From NCBI GenBank assembly GCA_902632125.1, contig CACPBQ010000002.1:1-64000 (forward strand): a stretch of DNA of 64,000 nucleotides, given 5' to 3'. The notes beneath the pieces were generated by a model. That model worked only from the letters and a program-made list of their open reading frames with translations. It searched no databases and was not told the DNA's origin. The DNA comes from Paracoccaceae bacterium (GTDB taxonomy: Bacteria > Pseudomonadota > Alphaproteobacteria > Rhodobacterales > Rhodobacteraceae). Made by a program: the position numbers and the translations under genes. Positions 46,531 through 57,783 of the stretch are shown piece after piece. How positions within the stretch are numbered: position 1 is the stretch's first letter; each line of letters begins with the position of its first letter.

Positions 46531-47472
46531 ATGAAAATTATTCGTGATTATCAATTTGTGAAATCAAGTGATAAAGGAGCTAGTGTCGCTGTCGGAAACT
46601 TTGATGGTGTGCACCTAGGCCACCAACATGTTATAGAAATAGCGCGGGTATGGGGTAGAGGTAATAAATCCCCATTGGGTGTTTTGACTTTTGAACCCCA
46701 TCCGCGATCATACTTCTTTCCAGATGGAGCGAATTTTCGTTTAATGAGCTCTGACGCAAAAGTAACACGTTTGAATAAGTTAAATGTCGAAAAGTTATAT
46801 GAGTTGAACTTTAATAAAACTTTATCTTCTTTAACACCAATTGAATTTGCTGACCAAGTTATAAGTAAAGGATTAGGTTTGCGCCATCTAGTAGTTGGCA
46901 AGGATTTTTGTTTTGGTAAAGGACGGTCAGGCACAGCTAAAGATTTAGTATCATTGGGTAATTCTATGGGCTTTGAGGTAACAATAGCTGAGTTAATGGA
47001 AACTGAAATAGGCCAAGTTTCCAGTACTTCGATAAGAAACGCTTTAACTGAAGGACGTCCTAAGGACGCAGCTAAGCAATTGGGACATTGGCATAGAATA
47101 GAAGGTCCCGTTATCGGAGGCGAGCAACGCGGGCGGGAACTTGGATATCCCACTGCTAATATGTCTTTAGATAGCTTACATTTACCTCATTTAGGGGTAT
47201 ATGCTGTCTTAGTCGATGTCTTAAATGGCGAGCATATTGGTTCTTATAATGGGGTAGCAAGTCTTGGTGTTCGACCAATGTTCGGTGAAAATACACCAAA
47301 TTTAGAGACATTTATCTTCGACTTTTCTGGAGATCTATATGGTGCTACTCTTTCGGTTGCACTGGTAGAATTTATGCGACCTGAGATAAAATTTGATACA
47401 TTAAAAGAACTTATCGCGCAGATGGATCAGGATAGTCTAAAAGCAAGAGAAATATTCAATAACATGAAATGA
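46531..47472 (+). CDS. ribF: Bifunctional riboflavin kinase / FAD synthetase RibF
   Basis: RibF turns riboflavin into FMN and then FAD. The N-terminal adenylyltransferase domain (about 1-180) carries GNFDGVHLGHQHVI and VGKDFCFGKGRSG. The C-terminal kinase domain has RGRELGYPTANM and the strand GVYAVLVDV. I start at the ATG at 46531 (MKIIRDYQF), which matches relatives; a GTG three codons earlier is possible. The 313 residues are normal. Its stop overlaps the next start (ATGA). Confidence 0.95.
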   Translation: MKIIRDYQFVKSSDKGASVAVGNFDGVHLGHQHVIEIARVWGRGNKSPLGVLTFEPHPRSYFFPDGANFRLMSSDAKVTRLNKLNVEKLYELNFNKTLSSLTPIEFADQVISKGLGLRHLVVGKDFCFGKGRSGTAKDLVSLGNSMGFEVTIAELMETEIGQVSSTSIRNALTEGRPKDAAKQLGHWHRIEGPVIGGEQRGRELGYPTANMSLDSLHLPHLGVYAVLVDVLNGEHIGSYNGVASLGVRPMFGENTPNLETFIFDFSGDLYGATLSVALVEFMRPEIKFDTLKELIAQMDQDSLKAREIFNNMK

Positions 47473-47939
47473 AAAATTATTCACGAAAAGAGAAGCTTAA
47501 GCATGGGTTTTGGCAAAATAAACCAATGTCTGAAATGTCCAAAGTGGAATGGGAGGCCCTTTGTGACGGTTGTGGAAAATGTTGCCTAAATAAACTGGAA
47601 GACGATGAAACTGGTAAAGTTCATTATACGTCGATAGCATGTAGATTACTTGATAACGAAAGTTGTAAATGTAGCCAGTATTCAGCTCGTCATCAATTTG
47701 TTCCAGAATGTATAGTGCTGACACCAAAAAATATCGCTGAACATGCATACTGGCTACCTAAAACCTGTGCTTACTATCTCGTGTGGAAAGGAAAAGAACT
47801 ATATGATTGGCACCCACTTGTTTCCGGTACTTCAAATACTGTTCATGAAGAAAATGTTTCAGTACAGAATAAAACTATTGCAGAATTTGAGGTAAACGAT
47901 GATGAATGGGAAGATTATTTATGGGAAGAAGAGGTTTAG
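47469..47939 (+). CDS. YcgN-type cysteine-cluster protein (UPF0260)
   Basis: The protein has 156 residues with a cysteine-rich core: CDGCGKCCLNK near 33-43, then CRLLDNESCKC, PECIVL and KTCAYY. This matches the YkgJ/YcgN group, thought to bind zinc or iron-sulfur. Its cellular role is unknown. It overlaps ribF by 4 bp, and its stop codon touches the ltaE start (TAGATG). The three are likely one operon. Confidence 0.92.
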   Translation: MKNYSRKEKLKHGFWQNKPMSEMSKVEWEALCDGCGKCCLNKLEDDETGKVHYTSIACRLLDNESCKCSQYSARHQFVPECIVLTPKNIAEHAYWLPKTCAYYLVWKGKELYDWHPLVSGTSNTVHEENVSVQNKTIAEFEVNDDEWEDYLWEEEV

Positions 47940-48992
47940 ATGATTTTTTCATCTGACAATTATAGTCCTGTTCCTCAACAGGTTTTGGATGCACTAGCCG
48001 AAGCAAATAAAGGTTACCAACCTAGCTATGGTGAAGATAGTCAAATGACGAGAGTTCGTCATTTGATCCAAAAGAAGTTTGAAGCCCCAGAGGCTGCAGT
48101 TTATTTAGTTGCAACTGGAACAGCAGCTAATTCACTTGCTCTTTCTACTTTGTGTGAGCCCTGGCAGACTATTTTTTGTAGTCCTGTATCACATATACAT
48201 GAGGACGAATGTAATGCACCTGAGTTTTTTTCTGGAGCAAAACTTACCCTAGTTGGAGATGGTGATAAAATTGATCCATCAGAACTAAAAAAATCAATAA
48301 GAGCCGAGGAGTCGAGGGGCGTTCATGGTCCACAAAGAGGCCCTATATCAATCACACAAATTACTGAAAAAGGGCAAGTTTATACATTAAGTGAAATTAA
48401 TGAAATTACCCGTATTGCTAAGGAATTCAATCTTCCAGTTCACATGGACGGTGCGCGGTTTGCAAATGCATTAGTTTCACTCGGCTGTACTGCTGCAGAA
48501 ATGACCTGGAAGGCAGGAGTGGACGTAGTAAGCTTTGGTGGTACAAAAAATGGCTTGATGGGTGTTGAAGGAGTTATATTTTTTGATCCTCAAAAAGCTT
48601 GGGAGTTTGAATTAAGGAGAAAAAGAGCGGCTCATCTATTTTCAAAGCATCGTTATCTTTCTGCTCAAATGTTGGCATATTTGGAGCATGACTTGTGGAT
48701 CGAACTAGCAAGAAAAGCTAACAATGCAGCCTCCAGGCTAATTGAGGGATTGAGGGAAATTGAAAATGTTGAATTTTTAGTTGAGCCAAAGGCAAATTTA
48801 ATTTTTGCATTTATGCCCGCATACATGCATAGAAAAGCATTTTCAGAAGGACTAGTGTATTATACTTGGTCTCAATTAGAGGGCGTCAGTGATGATGCGC
48901 CTGTACTGGCGCGTTTTGTGGTAGACTGGAGCCGATCATTAAATGACATCGACAAATTTTTAGAAATTATGAGGAGCGTAGCTAAAAAATAA
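47940..48992 (+). CDS. ltaE: Low-specificity L-threonine aldolase
   Basis: This PLP enzyme splits L-threonine or allo-threonine into glycine and acetaldehyde. The PLP lysine is K203 in SFGGTKNG. D170 and R173 lie in VHMDGARFANA and bind the cofactor ring. ATGTAANSLALSTL near 58-71 binds the phosphate. The length of 350 residues is normal. It follows the YcgN gene with no gap and ends 9 bp from the convergent gyrB. Confidence 0.93.
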   Translation: MIFSSDNYSPVPQQVLDALAEANKGYQPSYGEDSQMTRVRHLIQKKFEAPEAAVYLVATGTAANSLALSTLCEPWQTIFCSPVSHIHEDECNAPEFFSGAKLTLVGDGDKIDPSELKKSIRAEESRGVHGPQRGPISITQITEKGQVYTLSEINEITRIAKEFNLPVHMDGARFANALVSLGCTAAEMTWKAGVDVVSFGGTKNGLMGVEGVIFFDPQKAWEFELRRKRAAHLFSKHRYLSAQMLAYLEHDLWIELARKANNAASRLIEGLREIENVEFLVEPKANLIFAFMPAYMHRKAFSEGLVYYTWSQLEGVSDDAPVLARFVVDWSRSLNDIDKFLEIMRSVAKK

Positions 48993-49001
48993 ATTGGAGA
49001 T

Positions 49002-51431
<2,430 letters not shown>

Positions 51432-51444
51432 TTAATTTTCTAAT

Positions 51445-51473
51445 ATTATACGATTTGTGGTAGTAAATGTCAC
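51445..51473 (-). promoter_or_regulatory. gyrB promoter
   Basis: On the minus strand GTGACA is followed after exactly 17 bases by a perfect TATAAT. The predicted transcript would start about 18 bases before the gyrB ATG, leaving room for the AAAGGA ribosome-binding site. This is the best match to a sigma-70 promoter that I found in the window, and it suggests gyrB can be transcribed separately from recF. Confidence 0.65.
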
Positions 51474-51548
51474 GCATTTCACTAGATTTGGTACATTCAA
51501 TAGACCAAAAATATGTAATAAATGAATTTCTCCAGGTGTTTTGGCCTC

Positions 51549-52649
51549 TCAATTAGGGGTCGAGAGTTCTGAAATACCATCATTTGTTGAAACTTCGATA
51601 AATTGAGCTTTATTTTTAAGTTCTGAAAACAATTCGGGTCCTGTTCCTGTCATCCAAGCTTGAACTCCAAGCCCGCATATTTCATCGTACAATGCTGCTT
51701 GGCTATTTTTGTCGAGATGTGCAGAAACTTCATCCAGCAAAACAATTGGAGAAACATCACTAATTTTTGCTAGGGACTTAGCATTTGCTAATATTATTGA
51801 TATCAAGATGGCTTTTTGTTCTCCTGTTGAGCAATCCTTTGCTAAAGTTAATTTGTCCTCATAAATAGCTTGAAGATCAGACTTGTGAGGCCCAACGCTG
51901 GTCCGACCTAGCATAAAATCAGTTGTACGCGAACTTCTCAGAACCTGTATAGCTTCTTCTTCGTTGGTTATTATTTTTTGTCCTGGATCAATCAAAAGTA
52001 ACAGAGCTTTGGGAAATTTTCCCGTCAGATTATTTTGTGCTTCGCTTAAATGTTTTATTGCCTCTATTCTTGCTTTTTGGATTGAAACTGCGCTTTTGGC
52101 CATTTCAATTTCAAGAGCATTATACCAGTGATCGTCATATACTTTTTCTTTTAGCAGGCGGTTTCTTTCTCTCATTGCTTTTTCATATAAAAGGCTAATT
52201 TCGCCGTGTTTTGGAAAATAAGTTAAAGTTAACCTATCTAAAAATTGCCTTCGCCCGCTCGAACCATCTACCCATATTCTATCCATAGAGGGAACAAGCC
52301 ATACAATTCGTAAGATTTGGCTGAGCTTCATAATAGAAGCTTTTTTTCCGTCTAAAAAAAGACGGCGGGATTCTCCATTCTCAGAGCTTATAACCACCTC
52401 ATATTCTGATATTTTATTTTTTACTTTACCTTCAATTTTCCAGCCTATCGCTTCAGGGTTGCGTGTAATATCTTCAGCAGTTGCACGCCTTAGTCCCCGC
52501 CCTGGTGAAAATAATGAAATAGCTTCTAAAATATTTGTTTTACCTGTTCCATTTTTTCCAAAAACAACAACAGGCCTTCCATCAAGTGACAGCTTAGAAA
52601 TTTTGTGGGAGCGAAAATGGGAAAGGGTCAGGTTTGATATATATTCCAC
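51549..52649 (-). CDS. recF: DNA replication and repair protein RecF
   Basis: RecF is an SMC-like ATPase that helps load RecA at gaps. Walker A is GKNGTGKTNILEAISLFSPG near residues 31-50, the signature region STGEQKAIL lies near 277-285, and Walker B is PIVLLDEVSAHLD. The 366 residues are normal. The start is a GTG (MEYISNLTLSHFRSH), preceded by GAGAAGG; no ATG fits the family N-terminus. It follows dnaN by 41 bp and so is probably co-transcribed with it. Confidence 0.95.
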   Translation of the reverse strand: MEYISNLTLSHFRSHKISKLSLDGRPVVVFGKNGTGKTNILEAISLFSPGRGLRRATAEDITRNPEAIGWKIEGKVKNKISEYEVVISSENGESRRLFLDGKKASIMKLSQILRIVWLVPSMDRIWVDGSSGRRQFLDRLTLTYFPKHGEISLLYEKAMRERNRLLKEKVYDDHWYNALEIEMAKSAVSIQKARIEAIKHLSEAQNNLTGKFPKALLLLIDPGQKIITNEEEAIQVLRSSRTTDFMLGRTSVGPHKSDLQAIYEDKLTLAKDCSTGEQKAILISIILANAKSLAKISDVSPIVLLDEVSAHLDKNSQAALYDEICGLGVQAWMTGTGPELFSELKNKAQFIEVSTNDGISELSTPN

Positions 52650-52690
52650 GACCTTCTCGAACCTTTTATTAAATAACTAAAAAACTTTTA

Positions 52691-53809
52691 TTAAACGCGC
52701 ATTGGCATAACGACGTACACGGCACTGGTGTCGTTTCCTTCTCGCATTAAGGTAGGGTCACCCGAGGAGTTAAATAAAAATACAGCATTTTCTCGATCAA
52801 CTTGACTTGCAATTTCCAAAAGGTATTTAGCATTAAATCCTATCTCTAAAGGGTCGTCACCATATGCAACGGCAAGCTCCTCTTCTGCAGCGCCACTATC
52901 TGGAGCATTAACTGATAATATCAATCTATCTTCATCCATTGATAGCTTTACAGCTCTCGATCGCTCTGAGGAAACAGTTGCAACCCTATCTACCGCTTTA
53001 GCAAAGTCACTGGCATCAACTTCAAGTCGCCTTATGTTTTCATTCGGTATGACTCTAGTGTAGTCTGGGAAAGTTCCATCTATGACTTTTGAAGTTAATG
53101 TTATTTCTGAAGTGGCAAATCTAATTTTAGTTTCTGATACGGAAACAGCAATTTTTAGATCATCATCATCAAGTAACTTGCGTAATTCGCCAACAGTTTT
53201 CCTTGGAACTATCACGCCGGGCATATCTGAAGCGCCGTCTGGTAAATTTGAGTCAATTCTTGCAAGCCTATGACCGTCAGTAGCTACACATCGGAGGACT
53301 TCACCACCATCGGAGGACGCAATGTGCATGTATACACCGTTCAGGTAATATCTTGTTTCTTCTGTGGAGATAGCAAATTTTGATTTATCAAATAGCCGCC
53401 TTAAAATAGAGGCTTTTGCAGAAAAATTTGATGAATATTCGGAACTAGCCATTATTGGAAAATCTTCTTTAGGCAATGTAGCTAGTGAAAAATTTGATCG
53501 GCCAGCCTCAACAATCAAACGTCCTTTTTCAGTGTCACCTGTAAGAGTTATTAGGGCCCCATCTGGTAATTTGCGAACAATATCATGTAAAGTTATGGCT
53601 GAAACAGTTGTTGATCCTGGCTGTTCAATTTGAGCTGGTGCTTTATCAATAACTTCAATATCTAAATCGGTAGCACGAAATTTGGCAAAATCCCCATCTG
53701 CTTCAATTAACACATTTGATAAAATGGGGATTGTATTTCTCCGCTCAACAACAGATTGAGCCTGTGAAATTGCTTTCAATAAATAACTTCGTTCTACGCT
53801 CAACTTCAT
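52691..53809 (-). CDS. dnaN: DNA polymerase III beta subunit (sliding clamp)
   Basis: DnaN is the ring clamp that keeps polymerase III on DNA. I start at the ATG at 53809 (MKLSVERSYLLKAIS), seven bases after GAGGAG; the longer open frame to 53875 has no ribosome-binding site. The resulting 372 residues are the exact family length. VVERRNTIPILSNVLIEA, RCVATDGHRLARI and the C-terminal YVVMPMRV are typical. It is read in the order dnaA-dnaN-recF-gyrB. Confidence 0.97.
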   Translation of the reverse strand: MKLSVERSYLLKAISQAQSVVERRNTIPILSNVLIEADGDFAKFRATDLDIEVIDKAPAQIEQPGSTTVSAITLHDIVRKLPDGALITLTGDTEKGRLIVEAGRSNFSLATLPKEDFPIMASSEYSSNFSAKASILRRLFDKSKFAISTEETRYYLNGVYMHIASSDGGEVLRCVATDGHRLARIDSNLPDGASDMPGVIVPRKTVGELRKLLDDDDLKIAVSVSETKIRFATSEITLTSKVIDGTFPDYTRVIPNENIRRLEVDASDFAKAVDRVATVSSERSRAVKLSMDEDRLILSVNAPDSGAAEEELAVAYGDDPLEIGFNAKYLLEIASQVDRENAVFLFNSSGDPTLMREGNDTSAVYVVMPMRV

Positions 53810-53834
53810 CATGTTGCTCCTCTCGCTGAGACGA

Positions 53835-53862
53835 AGGATAATGTACTTAAACATCCAGTCAA
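53835..53862 (-). promoter_or_regulatory. Possible dnaN promoter
   Basis: On the minus strand TTGACT is followed after 16 bases by TATCCT. The boxes match five and four of six consensus positions. They lie about 26 bases before the dnaN ATG within the 136-bp gap after dnaA, so dnaN may have its own promoter in addition to read-through from dnaA. Confidence 0.45.
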
Positions 53863-53945
53863 CGCAAGTTTTCACTATAGATAATTTTTATATATCTTAC
53901 ATATCTGAATTTGTCTTAAATTTAATGTGTTTATTTGGTTTAGAT

Positions 53946-55295
53946 TTATGCTTCTAGTGCCCTTCTAAGCATCTCCAAATCTTCAGCTATCTGCCCGTCC
54001 TGAGCTCTTAGCTCTTCTATGCGTTTTACACCATGCATTACAGTTGTGTGATCTCTTCCACCAAACCTACGACCAATTTCTGGTAGGCTACGACTTGTTA
54101 GTTGCTTGCTTAGAAACATAGCAATTTGTCTAGGTCTGGCATAAGTCCGAAGACGCTTAGGTCCTATCATATCCGATAGCCTAATGTTATAATGCTCTGA
54201 CACTTTTCGCTGAATTTCTTCAACTGTTATCTTTCTTTCAGATGCTCGAAGCACATCGGCAAGACAGTCCTGCGCGACCTCCAAAGTAATGTGCCGTCCT
54301 ATAAGTGAGGCAAATGCAAATAACCTCGTCAGAGCTCCCTCCAAGACTCGCACATTCGTTGATATTCGGAGAGCAAGAAATTCTAAAACGTTATTATCTA
54401 TGCTTAGCTCTGGGTATTGCAGTTTTTGACGTTCAACTTTTGATTGTAAAATACCTAAGCGTAATTCATAATCCGTTGGATGTAGATCTACCACTAATCC
54501 AGACTGCAGCCTACTTTTAATTCTATCTTCTAAATCTTTTATTTCACCAGGTGCACGATCGCCCGAGATAATTATCTGTTTATTTTGATCGACCAACGCA
54601 TTAAAAGTATGAAAAAACTCTTCTTGAGTGCTTCCTTTCCCTGCAATAAATTGAACATCGTCAACCATTAAAATATCTACAGATCGAAATAGTTGTTTGA
54701 AATCCATCATTTTGCGCTCTCTCAAAGCTTGAACAAATCTGTACATGAATTGTTCTGCGGATAAATACAGAACATTTATATCTGGCCGTCGGTTGCTCAG
54801 CTCCCAAGCTATAGCATGCATGAGATGTGTTTTCCCCAGACCAACACCTCCATAAAGAAAAAGTGGATTAAAACTTACTTCAGCGCCTTCAGCGACTCTT
54901 CGCGCTGCTGCATGAGCTAGTTCATTTGGCTTTCCAACAACAAAGGCATCAAATGTAAATCTTTTGTCTAATTGTGCGCTAACTAATTCATTATCTTTTG
55001 AAACACTACTATGAGTAGGCTTAGATGATTGTGGTTCGCCAAAGTTGCTCAGGTCAGAATCTACTTCAAATCTTATGCGATTAATTTTATCATTATCTGA
55101 GGAAATTTGTGCAATAATTATTTCACCGAAGTTTTGAGATACATAATTGCCAAGAAAATTTGTTGGAACAGAAAACACGGCTACGTCTTCGTCAATATGA
55201 CTAAAATCAACTGGAGATAGCCAGTTTTTAAAGTTGTTTTCACCGATTGATTTTTTGAGGGAAATTTTTAATTTGGTCCATTTTCTTTCGTCCAT
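53946..55295 (-). CDS. dnaA: Chromosomal replication initiator protein DnaA
   Basis: DnaA opens the origin and starts replication. Domain I is at about 1-80, a short linker follows to about 108, then the AAA+ domain with Walker A GGVGLGKT (149-156) and Walker B ILMVDDVQF (208-216). The DNA-binding domain at the C-terminus has the DnaA signature GGRDHTTVMHGVKRI. The 449 residues are on the short side because of the small linker. It is the first gene of the minus-strand replication block after a 316-bp gap. Confidence 0.97.
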   Translation of the reverse strand: MDERKWTKLKISLKKSIGENNFKNWLSPVDFSHIDEDVAVFSVPTNFLGNYVSQNFGEIIIAQISSDNDKINRIRFEVDSDLSNFGEPQSSKPTHSSVSKDNELVSAQLDKRFTFDAFVVGKPNELAHAAARRVAEGAEVSFNPLFLYGGVGLGKTHLMHAIAWELSNRRPDINVLYLSAEQFMYRFVQALRERKMMDFKQLFRSVDILMVDDVQFIAGKGSTQEEFFHTFNALVDQNKQIIISGDRAPGEIKDLEDRIKSRLQSGLVVDLHPTDYELRLGILQSKVERQKLQYPELSIDNNVLEFLALRISTNVRVLEGALTRLFAFASLIGRHITLEVAQDCLADVLRASERKITVEEIQRKVSEHYNIRLSDMIGPKRLRTYARPRQIAMFLSKQLTSRSLPEIGRRFGGRDHTTVMHGVKRIEELRAQDGQIAEDLEMLRRALEA

Positions 55296-55611
55296 TGTAA
55301 AGTCCTAAATTCGTAACAACCATCAGTTCAATTTAATGACCTGAAATTTCCCTGGCTCACATCTGCTAAGAAACATGTTTTAGGTCATAAATATTTTTTT
55401 GACCGGTTCATGAAAGACATATTTTCCGCTTTTTTTTAAAGCTTAAAAAAAATTGTCCCCCCAGACGCAGTGAATCGCTAATGTACGGTAACAACTTGAT
55501 ACAAGTAGTTTCAACACAACTTATTACTTGACTCGGAAAAAAGTTAAAAAGAATCTCTATAAAAATAAAAAACGCCTCGAAATAGAGGCGCAACAGCGGT
55601 TAGAAGCTGGA
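55296..55611. other. Intergenic region between dnaA and rpsT
   Basis: This is the longest stretch without a gene in the window. It contains the rpsT terminator at its right end (55561-55590), a strongly A+T-rich part, and at 55430-55452 a long inverted repeat of T8AA, three bases, TTA8. It must also hold the dnaA promoter, which I could not identify with confidence. I found no convincing DnaA box; the best candidate, TTCAACACA near 55510, matches only six of nine consensus bases. It could be an origin-like or dnaA control region. Confidence 0.5.
55561..55590 (-). terminator. Intrinsic terminator of rpsT
   Basis: On the minus strand CGCCTC and GAGGCG form a 6-bp G+C-rich stem around TATTTC, immediately followed by TTTTTTATTTTT. 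It lies 21 bases after the rpsT stop codon. It is the only clear intrinsic terminator I see in the window. Confidence 0.9.
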
Positions 55612-55875
55612 CTAAACTATTTTTTTAATTCTTGTTGAAAGCCTAGACATTTTTCGAGCAGCGGTATTTTTATGAAATATTCCTTTTGACACGCCTCTCA
55701 TTAATTCAGGTTGCACTGTTTTAAGTGCAGCACTAGCAGCGTTTTTGTCACCTTTTGATATTGCTTCTTCAACTTTTCGTAAAAATGTCCGAATGCGCGA
55801 TCGTCTTGACTTATTTACTGCTGCACGCTTCTCGTTTTGACGAGCCCTTTTTTTTGATTGAGCAGTGTTTGCCAT
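55612..55875 (-). CDS. rpsT: 30S ribosomal protein S20
   Basis: S20 binds 16S rRNA early in 30S assembly. The start [18 protein letters not shown] is the classic family N-terminus, which sets the ATG at 55875; an in-frame start three codons earlier is less likely. The 87 residues are rich in lysine and arginine. It is a single gene with its own promoter and terminator. Confidence 0.97.
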   Translation of the reverse strand: MANTAQSKKRARQNEKRAAVNKSRRSRIRTFLRKVEEAISKGDKNAASAALKTVQPELMRGVSKGIFHKNTAARKMSRLSTRIKKIV

Positions 55876-55914
55876 TTCTATCACCCTTTGCGGATATTTC
55901 CTGTTAGAGATCGC

Positions 55915-55943
55915 TCTTTAAATCCGACTCGCATTGCTGTCAA
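55915..55943 (-). promoter_or_regulatory. rpsT promoter
   Basis: On the minus strand a perfect TTGACA is followed after 17 bases by TAAAGA. The -35 box is ideal and the -10 box matches three of six positions. The start of transcription would lie about 30 bases before the rpsT ATG. Confidence 0.5.
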
Positions 55944-55974
55944 CAAGTAAACTGTTTTAAGTAAATCTGATTAA

Positions 55975-56751
55975 CTACTTATCCCTAAACTGAGCTTCGC
56001 GTTTTTCCAAGAACGCTGCCATACCTTCTTTTTGATCTTCCGTAGCAAACAGCGAATGAAACCCTCTCCGTTCGAAAAGTAACCCTTCATCAAGTGATGT
56101 TTCATATGAACGGTTAACCATTTCTTTAACCATAGCAACAGCGACCATTGATTTTTCTGCAACCCTTGTTGCAGCCGTTATTGCCTCATCTCTTAATTTT
56201 TTTGCTGGTACAACTCGACTTACCAAGCCGCATCGCTCAGCTTCATCTGCCTCCATAAAGCGACCAGTTAAGTTCATATCCATAGATTTCGATTTTCCTA
56301 TAAACCTCGTAAGTCTTTGGGTTCCACCAAGACCTGCAGAAACTCCAAGATTTATCTCAGGCTGGCCAAACTTTGCCGTATCAGAGCAAATAATAAAATC
56401 ACACATCATAGCCAACTCGCAGCCTCCACCAAGGGCATAGCCTGAAACCGCAGCAATTATTGGTTTTCTAATCGCGAGGATTCTATTGGATGCTTCGGTA
56501 AACATATCCCCCATAAAAGCCTCAACGAAATTTTTATTTGCCATTACTGATATGTCCGCGCCTGCAGCAAAAGCTTTTTCCGATCCGGTTAAAATTATAC
56601 AGCGGACTTTTTCATTTTTTTGAGCATCTTCTAATGCGTCGGCTAGCTCGCCTAAAAGGGTATCGTTTAATGCATTTAACGCGTCAGGTCTATTCAGACT
56701 AACAACGCATATGTGGTCTTCGACATCGACGATTATTGTTTCGTAGGCCAT
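55975..56751 (-). CDS. Enoyl-CoA hydratase (crotonase family)
   Basis: The enzyme hydrates trans-2-enoyl-CoA in beta-oxidation. The CoA-binding and oxyanion loop regions appear as LNRPDALNALN and AFAAGADI, and the two catalytic glutamates are in GGCELAMMCD and QPEINLGVSAGLGGTQRL. I start at the ATG at 56751 (MAYETIIVDVEDH), as in relatives; the longer frame adds five residues. The 258 residues are normal. It lies after mutM on the same strand. Confidence 0.95.
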   Translation of the reverse strand: MAYETIIVDVEDHICVVSLNRPDALNALNDTLLGELADALEDAQKNEKVRCIILTGSEKAFAAGADISVMANKNFVEAFMGDMFTEASNRILAIRKPIIAAVSGYALGGGCELAMMCDFIICSDTAKFGQPEINLGVSAGLGGTQRLTRFIGKSKSMDMNLTGRFMEADEAERCGLVSRVVPAKKLRDEAITAATRVAEKSMVAVAMVKEMVNRSYETSLDEGLLFERRGFHSLFATEDQKEGMAAFLEKREAQFRDK

Positions 56752-56814
56752 AAGGTGCACCATCATCAGTTAAAACACCAATTTATTTTAATCGTGAAAT
56801 TCTCAGGGTTCAAG

Positions 56815-57666
56815 TTATCTTTGGCAGCTTGGACAATAGAAAGAAGACCTTCCAGACTGAGAAATCTTTTTGATTTTGCTGTCGCAACTTGTTTTTTTAC
56901 AACTTTCGTTTTCTCGACCGTATACAAAAAATTCAAATTGAAAATAACCTGAATTACCTTGTATATCGGTAAAATCTTTTAATGATGAGCCTCCCGCTTC
57001 AATTGCTGATATTAAAACTGTGCGAATGTTTTGCACAAGCTCTTCACATTTATTTTTGGAAATCTTTGAGGCTTTTTTCTTCGGCGAAATACCGCTCATG
57101 AACAAAGCTTCACAGACATATATATTTCCCAAACCCGCAACCAAAGATTGATCTAACAAAACATTTTTGATTGACGATTCTTTTTTCGATAGCTTTTTTT
57201 TGAGATAAGATGAATCGAAATTATTTCCGAGTGGCTCTGGACCTAATTTTTGAAGAAATTTGTGATAGTTCAAATCCGCGGTCTTGGTTAAATCCATAGC
57301 TCCAAATCGTCTTGGGTCGTTGTATGTAATTACTGTTCCATCACCCAACCAAAAAATAACGTGATCGTGATTATTAGATTTGGAAGATTCATAAAAATAG
57401 TCACCCATCTTTGACCCAGAAACTAGAATTTTTCCAGACATTCCCAAATGGATTAATAGCGTTTCATCAGTACTTAAATCGATCAAAATATACTTTGAGC
57501 GTCTTTTTAAATTCAGAACTTTAGCTCCTTCTAAACGGCGTGCAAAATTTTCTGGAAATGGCCAACGTAAATCTGCTCTATTGAGTTTTATTTTTTTTAT
57601 CTTTTCGCCTTCTAAATATGGAGAAATACCACGAATTATTGTTTCCACTTCAGGTAGTTCTGGCAT
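56815..57666 (-). CDS. mutM: Formamidopyrimidine-DNA glycosylase MutM (Fpg)
   Basis: MutM removes 8-oxoguanine and other oxidised bases. The catalytic N-terminal proline and glutamate are in [10 protein letters not shown], which fixes the ATG at 57666 rather than a start four codons earlier. IHLGMSGK, the lesion-binding [22 protein letters not shown] and the C-terminal zinc finger follow. The first cysteine pair is spaced C-x4-C (CKKTSC) and the second is CPSC; the wider first spacing is common in alphaproteobacteria. The protein has 283 residues and is divergent from ubiE. Confidence 0.95.
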   Translation of the reverse strand: MPELPEVETIIRGISPYLEGEKIKKIKLNRADLRWPFPENFARRLEGAKVLNLKRRSKYILIDLSTDETLLIHLGMSGKILVSGSKMGDYFYESSKSNNHDHVIFWLGDGTVITYNDPRRFGAMDLTKTADLNYHKFLQKLGPEPLGNNFDSSYLKKKLSKKESSIKNVLLDQSLVAGLGNIYVCEALFMSGISPKKKASKISKNKCEELVQNIRTVLISAIEAGGSSLKDFTDIQGNSGYFQFEFFVYGRENESCKKTSCDSKIKKISQSGRSSFYCPSCQR

Positions 57667-57728
57667 CGATTGTTCCACCTCTCATTTCTTTTTTTTAATC
57701 ATTTTTTCATTTTGCAGAATAGGATGCA

Positions 57729-57756
57729 TTGTAACTCAGTGATGTGTTACTATAAG
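57729..57756 (+). promoter_or_regulatory. Possible ubiE promoter
   Basis: TTGTAA is followed after 16 bases by TATAAG, which matches the -10 consensus at five of six positions. It lies 28 bases before the ubiE ATG in the gap with mutM. A small inverted repeat, GTAAC and GTTAC, spans the spacer. Confidence 0.45.
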
Positions 57757-57783
57757 TGTATTACTCGTTTTAGAAAGGCACAC

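Noticed and set aside
46551-47153. A 200-codon open frame on the minus strand
   Set aside because: It lies fully antisense to ribF, whose motifs are clear, and its composition is low in family-like features. It is a shadow frame.
55296-55611. oriC with DnaA boxes
   Set aside because: No consensus TTATCCACA-type box was found by eye; the best candidate matches six of nine bases.
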